This document shows positions 34,761 through 47,492 of a stretch of 64,000 nucleotides of DNA, piece after piece. The stretch lies in NCBI GenBank assembly GCA_037501455.1, contig CM074858.1, positions 75,986,501 through 76,050,500 on the forward strand, given 5' to 3'. The notes below the pieces were generated by a model that saw nothing but the letters and a program-made list of their open reading frames with translations, ran no database searches and was not told where the DNA came from. The number at the start of each line of letters is the position of its first letter. The first letter of the stretch is position 1. This stretch comes from Lantana camara (Eukaryota > Streptophyta > Magnoliopsida > Lamiales > Verbenaceae). The position numbers were made by a program, and so were the translations under genes.

Positions 34761-36742
34761 TGTAACGCCCCTGTTTTTCTTATTGTGTTTAGCATGAAGT
34801 ATGTGCTTATCAAATTGCGCGAAATAATTATTTATACGTGTTTTACATATTTAAGTTTATTTAAATGTATTAAATGTTAATTATTTTATTTTAATAATAT
34901 TAATATTAAATATATATTTATATATTATTTTAATGATACTAGTATTAACTATATTTATATAATATAAAAATATATGTTAATTGTGTACGTGTGCATGAAG
35001 ATTGTAATGCATGCATTTGTTATTAATATCAAAATTATGCATGCATGTTACCTATAAATTACATATGTATTTATTAAATATATTTATATACATATATATA
35101 TAGATATATATGTTAAATGTGCACGATTTGTTTAATGTGCTTGCATGAAATCATGCTATCCAATTTAATAAATAATTATGCATGCAATTTTGATTTTATT
35201 AGTGCATGCATGCATTTATATATTCATAATTATATACGTATTAATTTGTTATATTATTTATAATATTATGAATTTTATTGTTTCATTGCGTTTGAATGAC
35301 ATTTAGGTGCTTCGTTTCTATTTAAATTGATACCGAAATTTCGTGTAAATTTAATATGTTAAACTTATACGTGTCTTGTATATGAATATATGTTCGTTTC
35401 ATATTTTCGAATTCATTTGTATGTGTTTCGGATTTAATTTGAATTTTGGGATCCAAGTCGGGGGCTAACGAGCAATTAGCGCACCCTTGGTTCCGTATTT
35501 AATATCTTGAGCTCGGGAACTCGGATTCGAGTTCCGTCAACTTCGCTGAACTCGTAACGAAAATTCAAGTTTAGTAAACTTAGCCTTATATTTTTCTAAC
35601 GTCATTTGAACCTCCGAAATTCAACCGAAAAATGAGACGGCGACCAAACTGACCTTGTTGCACTAAAATGACCATATCTTGCTCAAACCTTGACCAAATT
35701 AACTATGGTTAGACTCTATGGAACCCTAACTCAACCCTTTATTCATCCATTAACCCCCCAAACCGAGGTAACCCTCCCCACTTACTGAAAATATCTCAAA
35801 CATCTTCTGCTTCCCACTCTCTCCCGTAACTCAAGCTTTACCAAGAGATTCAAGCTCAAATCTCCTTCCAAACCTCCATTAATCCACAAGGTAAGCTTGG
35901 ATATGTTATGTACATACAATATGAGTCATTTTCATTCATTAATCCCCAAATTTGATCATGGTTTCATGAGGTTTTTAGCAGAATTAGAAATTAATAGGTT
36001 TTGAGCATTTATGATGATCTCTTTCGTTTCTTGATGTTTTTGATTGATTCCAACCCTGAAAATGATTGTTTCAACATCCTCTTCTCATTTATGATCATTG
36101 ATAGCATGGTAGTTAAGGTATTTTCGAGATATCAATTTTGGAACTTTGAGAAAACTTCATGTAATGTCACGTATGACAACTTTACACGGTTGAGGTCTTT
36201 TGGAACTGATTTATACATTGATTTGGTGTTGTTTTGCTGCACCTTTGATAGCTTAAACTGATATGAATATGTGGAGATGAAGAGAATCCATCATGCCCTG
36301 TTTTTCCGTGACCTTTGCTCTGTTTTTGAGCTGGTATTTTGTTGTCAAAAACTGCTGCGTTCCTTCTTTCTTTTGCTGTCAGCTTTCGTGGCTTGGTGGG
36401 TTATGTTTTAGCTGAATTCTTGCTGCATTTCACGCCTTGTATTGTTGCATATTTGGCCTGCATTTCATGCTTGAGTTGTTGCCCTTTTCTGCATCCATTT
36501 GCTGTCAAACAGGGGTTGTTGCAAGCGAGACACGGGGGTGTCGTTCTTGGCCTTTCCAGCATGGAACGGGGGTGTAAATTGGGCTGGAATTTCTGTACCG
36601 AGACACGGGGGTGTCACCTTGTTCTTTCCAAACTTTTGCCTGCGTTTATACCTATGTTTGCATGCATGTGTGCGTAGCTATATATATATATATATGTGTT
36701 GTGTGTGTATACGTTGCATGCATGGTTATATATGTATATATG
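34761..36742 (+). repeat. Element D 3' LTR, piece 1
   Basis: Matches 27582 onward of the 5' LTR with scattered substitutions. It ends in ATATG (36738-36742), the left TSD of the insertion that follows. The palindrome array is shortened at 36598-36618. Confidence 0.95.
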
Positions 36743-36953
36743 TGTAACAGCCCGAAAACCCGCCTGTCGATATTATCCGCTTTGGTGGGCTAAGCGACAC
36801 CACCCTCACGGTTTTGTTCTTCTCGGTGGAATTTAAACCCAAAGGCGCCCACCCAGGAAAAGGCCTCAACAAGGGAAAGGTATCCACCCCCTTATAAAGG
36901 AGGTTTTGTTGCCCTCTCCAACCGATGTGGGACAAGCACCTTAGGCTATTACA
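36743..36953 (+). repeat. TRIM-like short LTR
   Basis: A 211-bp unit from TGTAACAGCCCG to GGCTATTACA. It contains ACCCCCTTATAAAGGAGG (a TATA box) and CCAACCGATGTGGGACAAGC near the end. This composition (TGTAACAGCCC, TATAAAG, GATGTGGGA) resembles the widespread short LTRs of plant TRIM elements from my memory of the class; there is no 5S-like domain, so it is not Cassandra. No PBS or PPT is next to it, so it is a solo LTR. Its own TSD is unresolved. Confidence 0.6.
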
Positions 36954-36959
36954 TTAAGA

Positions 36960-39900
36960 TGTTAACACCCCAAACGGAGGATGCCACATTCCCCGCACTA
37001 AAATCCAGACCCGGTCATGAAATGGAAAGTCCATGCCCGAATCCGAATCGAAGCGAATGGGAGACCAACTCACACACTAGGCTAGGCGGATCTAACTCGA
37101 CAGACTCAGAGCGAGGAAGCAATTTAAACAATGATCATCAGATAGCGGAAGCAATTAAATCAACGTACAAACTAAGTGACGGGTTCAACTAGCATAGATA
37201 CCTAGTCCCGAATCTCAAATCATCGCAACGTAATAAACCAATATAAGTATCAGCAGAATAGCTAATTACATCCAAATGCTAGCATACTAACCCCACACGG
37301 GTCTAAGTCTAAGTAGAGCATAAAACATAATCTCCAAAAGCGAAATAAGAATACATAACATAAATAGAGTATGTGACAAATGCATCTTAACACCAACTAA
37401 ACTGACAAGTGTGACTCAGAAGACTCACTTCCGCCTAGCTCAAGCCAAAAGAAACCTGCAACTAAAAGATAAAATGAGGTGTCAGTCAACTGACTGAGTG
37501 AGGGGGCTAACGCACACCCACTGTATATATATAGAGCATAGCACATATCAGAAGGGTGGACTCATGAACCGGAGATAGGTGTTGCATACCAAAGACATTT
37601 CCAAAAGTACCCAAAAGATAGTTATAAGTATAAGCTTTAGAAAACATTTCAGAAACTCTATCTCGATTCATGATTCCCATGACAGAACAGAACACATGCT
37701 CGGCGAGTACGAGCTTCCAACCTTTACTTCTCAGAACATATCAAAACATAGAATACAAAAGTCAATCCAACCGTCACACCAATGATGGAGGGGATGTACC
37801 GTCCCGAAACCATCCATATCAGACAAACCCTCAAGGGGTAGCGAACCCACAAGAGTCCTCCCCGGCTGTACACCGAAGGCTCAAGATATCACGCCTCCCC
37901 TATCTCCTTGAGTCGCGCAATGATATCTCAAATGGAGACTATGCACAGGCCTAGCCCTGATGGCCCTATACCGTCCCAGGGATTCCTTACCCACAGCTCC
38001 TCGGATCCATAACAGAACAAAACAGAACAAATACCATATATCATGGCTAACTCGCCATAGAACAGATCATAACATAACATAACTTTTCAAAACCGCTTAC
38101 ATATGCTTTCATATCTAATTTTCCAAAACAGAGCTGATTCACAAGGCATAAACATATCATATCCAACACATACGTATTTATAATAGATATACTCGCATGC
38201 AAGGGTTGAAATCAGCATATTAAGGCCATAGGTCGCATAACTATACAAAATCCTAAACCTCACCTCGTGAAAGTAGAGTCTGAGAGTGTGAAGGGCCAAA
38301 CACTCTAAACCTCTGGCCCACCAGCACCACCAAACTCTGTGACAAGACATACAGAAGCCCAGACTTAGACTCAATATGAACCAAACAAGACGTACGGCAT
38401 TGTTCAACATGATTGTGGTTATGCATAAGTGTTCATGTTGTGCTTGGATAAGGTGTCGTGGTCATTCAAGGCATATCAATGCTCAACAAGGTCATATTTA
38501 CAAGCAACCGACACGCAATTCCATATCCGAAGATGCAAGATCAATTTAGGAAGTCAATGTATTCACAAAATGCATATTAAATCAACCACTGTCACAGGGT
38601 TCAATTATAATATTAGAATTAAACATGAAGTTCATGTCGAGTTATAAAGTGCATAAGTAAGAGCAACTTGATCATATAAACATACAAGGTTGTTGTACGT
38701 AGATGGCATGCTTGATACAAATAAAGAGTGCATTTAATTCACTTAAGATCATACTTTACAACTTCACAACATGTTTGGTACACAAGCTCAAGTCACATTC
38801 ATAGTTTCATAAATATTACACTTACATCCCCTAAGTTATTTATAAAAGTTTAGAATTATTACACATACATCCCCTTAGTTGATTACTAAGCATAATTGTT
38901 CGTTTAAAGTGTTTATACAATTATTCAACTAGGAATTAATTACTTACAAGCATGACAATTATCAATTTATCGTAATTCATAATATACCATTTTCTAGTAG
39001 TAAGAGTAAATCAAGATATTACAATTCTAACTCCTATCATGCATAAAGCCTCAAGTTGTTCAAGCATCTTTCATGTATCTCAATTTAATATTGGAAACAC
39101 AATTTACAACAAATATAACATTGAGAACGTCTCAAATCCATATAAAGAAATCACAACATGTTCGTTGTTCTAAAATATCATTCATGTTTATTTAGTCACA
39201 TAAGAGATTAGTTTCTAGATATTACACTAACACCCCTTCATATCTAAACACATAGCATAAATTCATCACATCGGATTCAAATTGTAAATTGAAATATTCA
39301 TACATATCACAATCCATTCAATACATGTTTTCGTATACGATTGGAATACATCTCGATCAACAAACCCACAATAACCAATTTATTTGCACTTAAAACAATT
39401 AATTCAAATAATCACAATTACGCAAAATAATTCTTAATAAATAAATCGAGTGTCCGATTAACGAACGGAAAGTGGCGTTGAACTCACCACAACGAGATGA
39501 ACATTCTGACCAGACACCGCCGGAACGCCATCACTGTAGCTGCCGGAATTTGGCCGGACCGCCGTCGGGCCGCCGCCGAAGGACGCCGGAAAAATCCCAA
39601 AAAATCAGTCCTGAATGAAGTCTTCGTGCCCGTTCCGAATCCTCAATCAATTTCTGGAAATTCAAAGCCGATTGTCCTAGATCTAAAATCTAAGAGCACG
39701 AAAACTCTAAATCTTCAAACTCAAATTACTTCCAAACCGGTGAACCAAAATCCGATCCGTAAAAGTCATTGTCTTACCCATGACGAGCTCTTCGAAAGCC
39801 CCAACGTAGCTCGCCGAAAAAATCCTCGGAGCTAGCGCCGCCGTTGCACCGCCACGTTACCGCCGCGATCCACCGCCAAACCACAGAATCTGGAGTCGCC

Positions 39901-40998
39901 TGATCATAGGCCACTAGTTCTCGTCGTTCCGAACAACTTTCGTTAAGAGCCCGAGCCAAAAGATGGCCGGAAAAGGACCACGTTGGCCGCCGAAGTTTCT
40001 GCCGCCGCCCACGACGCCGGAACCACCACCTACGGCCAAGATCTGGTGAAATTGATGCCGGAAATGGACTCAGGAGGTCGAAAAACCTTGGGAACCATCA
40101 TGCCCCGTCGAAAACCACCGCCGGAAGCGGCGGAATCACTCCGCTACAGGAACCGGCGCCGCCACCGCGAGCTTCAGGCGGCGCGTGTGGCGCCGTCGCG
40201 GCCTGGGTGGCCGCACCTCCGACGTCAACCGATGTACCGGGATGTCTACTTTTTGGGTCTCCGGCGCGTGCATCGAGGAGGTGGCCGAAAACCGCCGCGA
40301 AAGGCCGGCAAAGTGGCGGCGGTTTGGCACCTCCGCCGCTGCTACTGAAATCCAAAGATAACTCCGACACCGTTCGTCGTTAGGCATTGAAATTGGTACT
40401 CTTGCGTACGTCTCGCCGAGATAATCGAAATGGACTATTCGTTTGTTGAATTCCATCGAGAAACGATCGAGTTATGGGCTCGTAACCGAAGCCGCGCATA
40501 GTGACCCCCGAGAGAGAGAGAGTGGAAGAGGAGAGAGAGAGAGAGAGAAAAGGGATTGGGAGAAATGTGTCTTGTGCACAAGCTATATACAACCGGGTAT
40601 CCTTATCGCGTAGCAAAGAGAAATATTGCGTACAATTAATCGTAAATAAAATTGGTAAAGTTACGAATAAACATTCAAGCTCCGAATTAATTTTATAAAT
40701 TAAAATGAAAGAGATAGATTTACCAATTAGAGTTTAATTCAATTTAATTTTAAAAACTTCTCGTATAATTTAACGGCACTTTGTAAACACATGATTGACA
40801 ATTAATCTCAAGGAATTCAAGTAAACCGAAATTAAACAAGTTAAGTAACATGATGGATTTAAAATCAACTTGACAATTATTTCATGGAATAAATTTGAAT
40901 TAAATCAAATTAGATAGTTAGGGTTAAATATGTGCGTAATTAATCAAGTTGGCAATTAATCTTAGAATAATTCGAATGAACACATATTAAATTGGATT
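36960..40998 (-). repeat. Solo LTR F, left piece
   Basis: Homologous to the Element G LTR (59655-63543) but more diverged, starting TGTTAACACCCC instead of TGTAACACCCC. Sense is minus: TATA box at 40589-40584, a CG-rich leader (40370-39500), the motif CTCGGCGAGTACGAGC (37698, seen on +), and terminal sequences at 36960. It is interrupted after GGATT (40994-40998) by Element H and resumes at 51508. Confidence 0.9.
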
Positions 40999-43900
40999 TG
41001 TAACACCCCAGTTTTTCAGTTTTAATAATGTGACGTATTTGTTTATAAATTGCGCAATTTAATTATTTAATTATATGATTAATTGTTTATAAATGTTTAT
41101 ATTTGATTCGAACTATAAACTATTGTTATCTTAATCTAGTTCATTTTATTTCAACTTGACATTTAGTGTTTAATGTCTTAATTAAGGTTTTATGTTACTT
41201 TAACTGTTTCGGTAATTCTGTTAATTAATTTCAATATGTTATGAGTTGGCTCTAAATTCATTTAATATGGAATTTGGGTTTTAGTAATTCCTTATAACCT
41301 TATGACTTCATTCATGCGCATGAGTGTTCTATTTGTGCTTTGTTCATATATGTATTGATACCGAAATGTCGTGAAAATTTAATATGTCGTATATATGTGT
41401 GTTATGAACATGCCTATGTGCTCGGTTTATGTTTTCGGATTTATTTGATGTGTTTATGAATTTAATTTCGATTGTGGAACCAAATCGGGGGCTAACGAGC
41501 AATTAGCGCACCCTTGGTTCCGTGCTTGATATCTTGAGCTCGGGAATTCGGATTCGAATTCCGTCAACTCCGTTGCCTTCGTATCGACGATTCGGAGACA
41601 ATGGAACAAGCCTCATGCCTTTTTGAAATCATTAAGACCTCCGAAATCCAACCGTAACGGACAGCTCGTGCAAGAAGAGCTCTTCATGTTGACTAGTCTC
41701 CTTGGTGGGACCCTTTTTACTTGACCAAACTTAACCAAAGATTAACCATGACTTTTGTACCATGGGTTAAGCCTTCTCCTACCCTTTTTCCTCTGAAAAA
41801 CCGAACCAAACCCTCACTCTCCAGCTGCAACTGAAACGAGAAAGAAAAGAAGAAGAGAAAGGAAGAAACCCTTGGCCATTCTTTGTGATTTTGAGTCAAA
41901 TCACCATTTTTCTTCACCAAATCTTCAAGGTATGAATATTTATGTCTTCTATACTCTATTATGCTTGATTTCATCTATTTACAAAATGATTTAGATCAGT
42001 TTTGGTTAGGGTTTGAATGTTGGGTTTTGTATGAACTTTTGGGGATTTTTGTTCTAGTGGCCTATAGGTTGGTGTGGCTGAATTTCTTGCTTATATGTGA
42101 TCATATGAACTTGTTTCTTGGCTTATTTCTTTCCTAACTCATAGTATATGATGTTAGGAGGATTTCTTCTCTTGACCCTTTTATGAAATTAGGAGATATG
42201 GAGCTCCAAACTTGATGTTCAAAATGTTTCCCCTGTTTTCGAACTGCTGTGTGAGATTTGGTGTTGTTGCATGATCATATAGCCTCCATTTCGTGTGAAA
42301 TTGCTTGGAGTTGATGTATACTCATTGTTATATATGTTAGCATTCATGTTTCAAGTATTTGGATCCATTTGAAGCCTCAAAACCGAAATGCATGGCCTGT
42401 TTCTATGCATGCACCATGACAGATTTGTTGCTGTTGCCTATGTGTGGTTGTTGGTCACCCTAATGTGCTTTAAATGGTGCCATTTTGCATATATATGATG
42501 TATATAAGTTGTTTAGTATGTTAGCATGCATTCCCCAAAGTTTCAGATCCAAATTCAACCCCTAAGCACTTGATCAAGGCATGATAGAATCATTAGGGTT
42601 CACATGTGCGATTTTGGCGACCCAGTTTTGTTGCATGGATTCGATGATCTTAACGTGTGATTTAGCCTTTGCACTCTAAATGAACAATGTTCATAACATG
42701 CCAAATATGTTGTATATTAAGTTTCAGAGCATTTGGAGTTCATTTGGTATGCCTTTGGATTGAATTTGTATGAGTTCAGTTTTGCCGGTAAAATTTTACG
42801 TGTGATTTGGTTCTGTACCGTGACACCCCCGTGTCTCATTTACTCATAAGAGTGAGACACGGGCGTGTCACACCCTCTGGGAAGCTCTGTACTGAGCCAC
42901 GCCCGTGGCTCAGTTGGGCAAGGATTGGTGACACCCCCGTGTCACTTCCCATGCGCAGTCTTCGTTACTTCCTCTTCCGTTTTTGATTTGTTTCACCTCC
43001 TTAATGACTTTATCTCCTTTTGTGTTAAACTATGAACTTGTTTTGCTATGTGTTAGGAGTAATATGGTGTAATTTCATGGCTTTTGGATGTGTTATAGGC
43101 ATGCTTTTACGTAATGCCGTTTACGTGTGTTTCTACGTCGTTTATGAATCGCATAGCTTATTTTCTATATCATATGACTTCCTCTTGTTGTCAAACTTTG
43201 GATATATGCTATGTTATGTAATATGAAGTATGAAGTAGCATGTTGGGAGAGTTTGAACATGTTCTATGCTCCTATTTGAGTTCTTGAATAAATTGAATGG
43301 AGATATGAATTGAATGATCTATGATTGAACAAGTGAATGAATTGGTTATATGATTTTCATGACTTAATATGATCTTTATGTCTTCATATCATGTGTGAGC
43401 ATTGCCGTGCGTCATATATGGTTCATTTAAGAGTCTTGAGTCTCACGAACACGTCTTGTGGTCTTTTGTACAGTTTGTCTCCAGGGTGGAGAGCTTTTGA
43501 TCGTTCAAGCACTTGGTGCTCGATCCTTGTAACTTCACGGTTCAGGTGAGGGTGGTTTTGTTTTAGCTATGTAACAAACCCTACAACCCTTATGTGAAAA
43601 GCTTTGGCCAAAACCTTATGATTATATATATATGATTTTCAAATGGAGTTATCGAGTAAATCCTTCTGAGTTATACGTATGAGCGTATATAAGCTTGAAA
43701 ATGGTTTTGTAATGAGGCTATGCTCCAAACCGTGTGTCTTCATGCTAGCTACGGATTCGGATGACACGGAGAGGTACGTATATAGCATATGCCGAATTAC
43801 ACGGTAAGGTATGATTTCTTGTAGTATGTATTGATCAAGTAAACCCTTTCAAATGATTTATGAATTATGGTATGTACTTATGATTGTTATGTTTTGGCGA

Positions 43901-45012
43901 GACACATTTATTACTTATTACTTATCGGGCCCCGGGACTTGGTATATGTGGCTAACCGAGGAAGCAAGGGCTGACGGGGATCCCATATACTAGTCCCAAC
44001 CAACTACGGTGATACCGGCCCTCGCTAGGAGTTTTAGCGAGGAATGGGAGCTGAGTGCCCTTGGGGGATTCATGTACCCCCATTGGCCCATGATTTAACC
44101 GGTGGTCAGGTCTAGCTAACTTGTCCACCACCCGGAGGAAGAAGGTTGGTTAGGATTTATGCCTCTTCTTATGTATATGTTTTGATAGAATTATGCACCG
44201 TGCGGGAAGGCCGGGACACGGATTGCCCAAACGCATATATTTATGATATGATTTATGGTCCGCATGTATTATGATATATTGCATGACCGCCTAATCAATA
44301 TATTATTGATATTTATGTACACGGTCGGAGTTTGGTTGGAGATTGTGCACGCTCACTCGCCGAGCCTTATATTTATGTATGATTTATGAATGTAATGAAT
44401 TGAATATGAATTAGTCGTAAAATCCGAGCGTTGATTAATCATTCTCTCGCCCTTTTTGGGGAACTAAATTCAAATCAAACCTTGCTCGGGATTTATGACT
44501 TGCATGTGCATGTTTTATATATATATCGCTCCTGCTCACTCAGTCTTCTAGAGACTGACCCCTCTCCCTCTCCACTCTTTTAGTGTGCAGGTTTGATCTT
44601 TGGAGTTTCGGGCTAGGCGGAGGTGTTTGAAGTCTTTAAGTGGTCGAGTTAGTTAGGAGAGTCCCTGCACTCATTTATATATTGGAATATTGTATGATTC
44701 ATTCCATTTTATCATGAACTTAAATATTTATATAATTGTTATTGGACTGACTTTACTGGGTTTTGCTATGATTTAAAAGAGGCCTGAAGAGCCCAAATCC
44801 TACTTATGGTTGGTTTGATTGAACTTTGGCTTTGCTGCATTATAATTTTGTGGATTGGTAGTCATTGCAGGGTCTAGCTCCGCCTGGCTTAGGAAGGTTT
44901 TTATGTTTGTCTCCCGTTCGCTAGGGTTTGATACGGGTGCGGATTTACTATTTCGTTACTCGTGTTGAGCCTTAGTGCGGGGGATGTGGCGCCTCACGTG
45001 CGGGGTGCTACA
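40999..45012 (+). repeat. Element H 5' LTR
   Basis: TGTAACACCCC to GGGTGCTACA. Contents: GCTAACGAGCAATTAGC (41491), the U3 palindrome GGAATTCG/CGAATTCC (41543-41562), donor CAAG/GTATGA (41930), palindrome array (42818-42945), predicted exon 2 (43474-43545), a GC-rich block (43925-44150), GGTCGGAG...CACTCGCCGAGCC (44323-44366), acceptor GTGCAG-G (44590) and helix arms (44612, 44879). Confidence 0.95.
42818..42945 (+). repeat. Palindrome array in Element H 5' LTR
   Basis: A nested palindrome is formed by GTGACACCCCCGTGTCTCA (42820-42838) and TGAGACACGGGCGTGTCAC (42853-42871), 18 of 19 pairing. TGAGCCAC/GTGGCTCA (42893-42912) and GTGACAC/GTGTCAC (42928-42945) follow. The copy in the 3' LTR is at 49313-49440. 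Confidence 0.93.
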
Positions 45013-45040
45013 TCCTTAAGTGGTATCAGAGCCCGGTTGC
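45013..45040 (+). promoter_or_regulatory. Element H primer-binding site
   Basis: Spacer TCCTTAAG, then TGGTATCAGAGCCCGG from 45021, complementary to initiator-Met-tRNA. Confidence 0.93.
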
Positions 45041-47204
45041 AAAACCGGTGTTCTTGAGTCGTGTCGGAGTCAGTTTAAGTCGAACGGCATAGGGACTATG
45101 TGATATTATGTGCATTGCATCGATCTTGAATTTGGAATTGGTTTCCTTAAGAATTTCGTTGAATTACTTGTTGCATTTTTCTATGGATTCTTGTCTTTCG
45201 TATTGAATATGTGTCATGAGCATGCACTAATCGCATGCATCTACTCTTGAAGTAAGTTATGATTTCCAGGTTATAAAGATGATATCAAACCACGGCCAAG
45301 TTCTATGATCCCAACAATCTATTACAATTCCTTCGGAGGCACGGAAGATAGGAAGGATGCCTGGGGAGGAATGTGAAGAATGCTAGTTGTGTGGCTTTGT
45401 AGACTGAGTTGCAATTAACGGTTGGGATTCAGAATGGGAGGTTCGACCTTGGCAAAGCAATAGCAGAGGAACATTTGGGGGAATAGGAATAGGAGTTAAT
45501 CATGGGATTGTTGGGACTCAAAAGACTAATTTATGAGAATCTGCTACTTGGAGTGTTTTAATTGGATTCAGCAAGATCTGTCAACCTAAAGAATGAAGTG
45601 AACGAGCCTTGAAGATATTTTGATCCCGGATGAGATCGTTGAAGAGGTCTCAATAATTAGGAGAGACTAAGATAAAATGGGTCCGGTAGGAGCTGTGTGC
45701 CTGGGCTCGACAAGAAGGATTTCTGATTAAGCCTAGTGAATTGGAATCAAGTCTATCGAAGTTAAGACCGGGAAGAGTTGGACTTGGGTGCTCTGGATTT
45801 CGATCGTGATGGGAAACTCATAAACAATAGTCACGGTAATCTTGAGCAAGGTGGTTAATGGGAGATGAGCTTGTTTTTCCTAAAACCAAGCTGAATTGCC
45901 ATGTTATGAAGTAAAATGGAAGATATGAAGCAACAAATGGAAATGGTAAAGAGAGGAAATCATGCGCTCAAATGTAAGCAATTGGAGGTGAATTGAATTC
46001 ACAAAGGATAGGCACGGGATTTTTGATTAAGGTGACGATTAAAGTAAAGGTCGAATTGCGAGGAGAAGGGTGGATGCTAACTCAGTGGACGTGAAAGAAT
46101 TAGGGATCAAGAAATTGCAATCTCGGACAGTGGAGGATACACGTTGATTTACAAAGATGCATGAGAATCTCGAAGACCGTGGGAAAGACAAGGAATAGTT
46201 GCCAGGTCAAGTGACCTTGGGATCGGAAGAACGAGGAAAGCTAACGAGCTAATAACTTTCCACATCGGTGACAGGTTCCAAAGCATTCATAGCACGTGCA
46301 TCATATTCTACATTAATTATTTATTATTTTAACTTTATTATATCCGTGCATTTCTAATGGGTTTCGTTGTGCTAATGTGTGGTATAATTGCTTGATATAA
46401 ACGTGACCTATGCATGGTCATTTTAACCCAGCATGCATTTTAGCGTTTACTTGATAGGAAGTCCTTCCGCCTCAACTATCAAGTATCAGTACAACTGAGC
46501 CGCATCTGAATTATGAGGAAGGTGAATTTGGGAAATAAGAACTTCTATTAAGGGATAGGTTAACGGAAACAAGGATTCAGAAGGAGAGGTGAGACTAGAG
46601 TTCCGGACAAGAATAAGGAAGGAGTTTCGGACATCAAACTTCAAAACACATCAAGAACATTCTATCTTCGATTCAAGAAATGTGGAGCTAGATGCCAAAT
46701 ATAAACCTAAGGGGTAAAAGGGAATGAATGGATACCAGGAACGGAAGATGGAAAAAGGATTCGTGTTAAGGTAGACCCTAATGACGAATATCTCAAGGAT
46801 ATTCGGGAAGGTCAAGCTCGGTTAATTAAAAAGAATTGGATGGTCGAACGAAGATGGTGTGAAATGGTGGAGACTGGAAATAGTACAAGTCAGAACGGAT
46901 CCAAGAGTATGATCCTTAAAGGATTTAGCAATAGCTTCAACGAGGAACCTTGAAGAGGTTCAAGACAAGCTGACCACTGAGCTGTCTTCAGGATAGATCC
47001 TACACTGGACAACGGCAACTCTCAGTTCTAAACTTTGAAACTTCGGTGAACGGTACTTATAACATTCATGATACATGCATCCACGCAATTTTAACTTATA
47101 TAATTTTTATGTTAGGTGCTTTAATCTTGTATTGTGTTAAATTACTTGGGAATAATTGGAAATTAATGTGGGCGACATTTATTACTTGCTTTGAGTGCCT
47201 TACG
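45041..47204 (+). other. Element H interior, non-coding
   Basis: No gag-pol. The conserved start (near 45265-45352) matches D. Pre-protease modules lie at 46261-46305 and 47043-47086; the second can still be read VNGTYNIHDTCIHA, against [14 protein letters not shown] in Element 1. AACCCAGCATGCAT (46425) and ACTTGATAGGAAGT (46449) are also shared with D. Confidence 0.75.
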
Positions 47205-47433
47205 TGATTTTAAATTTGGTTTTGCGTGAGTTGCTTGGGAGTATTGGAGACTTCCTTGCTTTATTTTCGGTTAAGAGACGGGGATTCTCTTATTTTTGTT
47301 TGAGAGACGGGGTACTCTCTTTGCTTGCGAGAGACGGGGTTCTCTCATTGTTGTTGGAGAGACGGGGTACTCTCATTGCTGCTCGAGAGACGGGGCTCTC
47401 TCCTTGTTGCTTGTGAGAGACGGGGAATCTCTC
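47205..47433 (+). repeat. Hairpin minisatellite in Element H
   Basis: A lead-in shared with D is followed by about six units: TAAGAGA/TCTCTTA (47272-47291), then GAGAGACGGGGTACTCTC, GAGAGACGGGGTTCTCTC and variants to 47433. Spacing is looser than in D (about 27-30 bp). Loops keep CGGGG. Confidence 0.92.
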
Positions 47434-47456
47434 ATTGTTTGATATCAGGCGTGTGT

Positions 47457-47491
47457 GAATCCGAGGACGGATTCTTTTTAAGGGGGAGAGA
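47457..47491 (+). promoter_or_regulatory. Element H pre-PPT hairpin and PPT
   Basis: GAATCCG/CGGATTC with loop AGGA (47457-47474), then TTTTTAAGGGGGAGAG, then the LTR at 47493. Confidence 0.9.
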
Positions 47492-47492
47492 T

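Noticed and set aside
36743..36953. Cassandra-type TRIM with a 5S rRNA-like domain
   Set aside because: The length and TGTAACAGCCC start fit a TRIM-like LTR, but no 5S-like sequence is present.
41717..41974. 85-codon minus frame at the end of exon 1 of the H LTR
   Set aside because: Antisense to the purine-rich leader next to the donor; low-complexity phenylalanine/serine run.
43032..43226. 64-codon frame identical at 49527-49721
   Set aside because: Copies in the two nearly identical LTRs of H, inside predicted intron 1; identity reflects age only.
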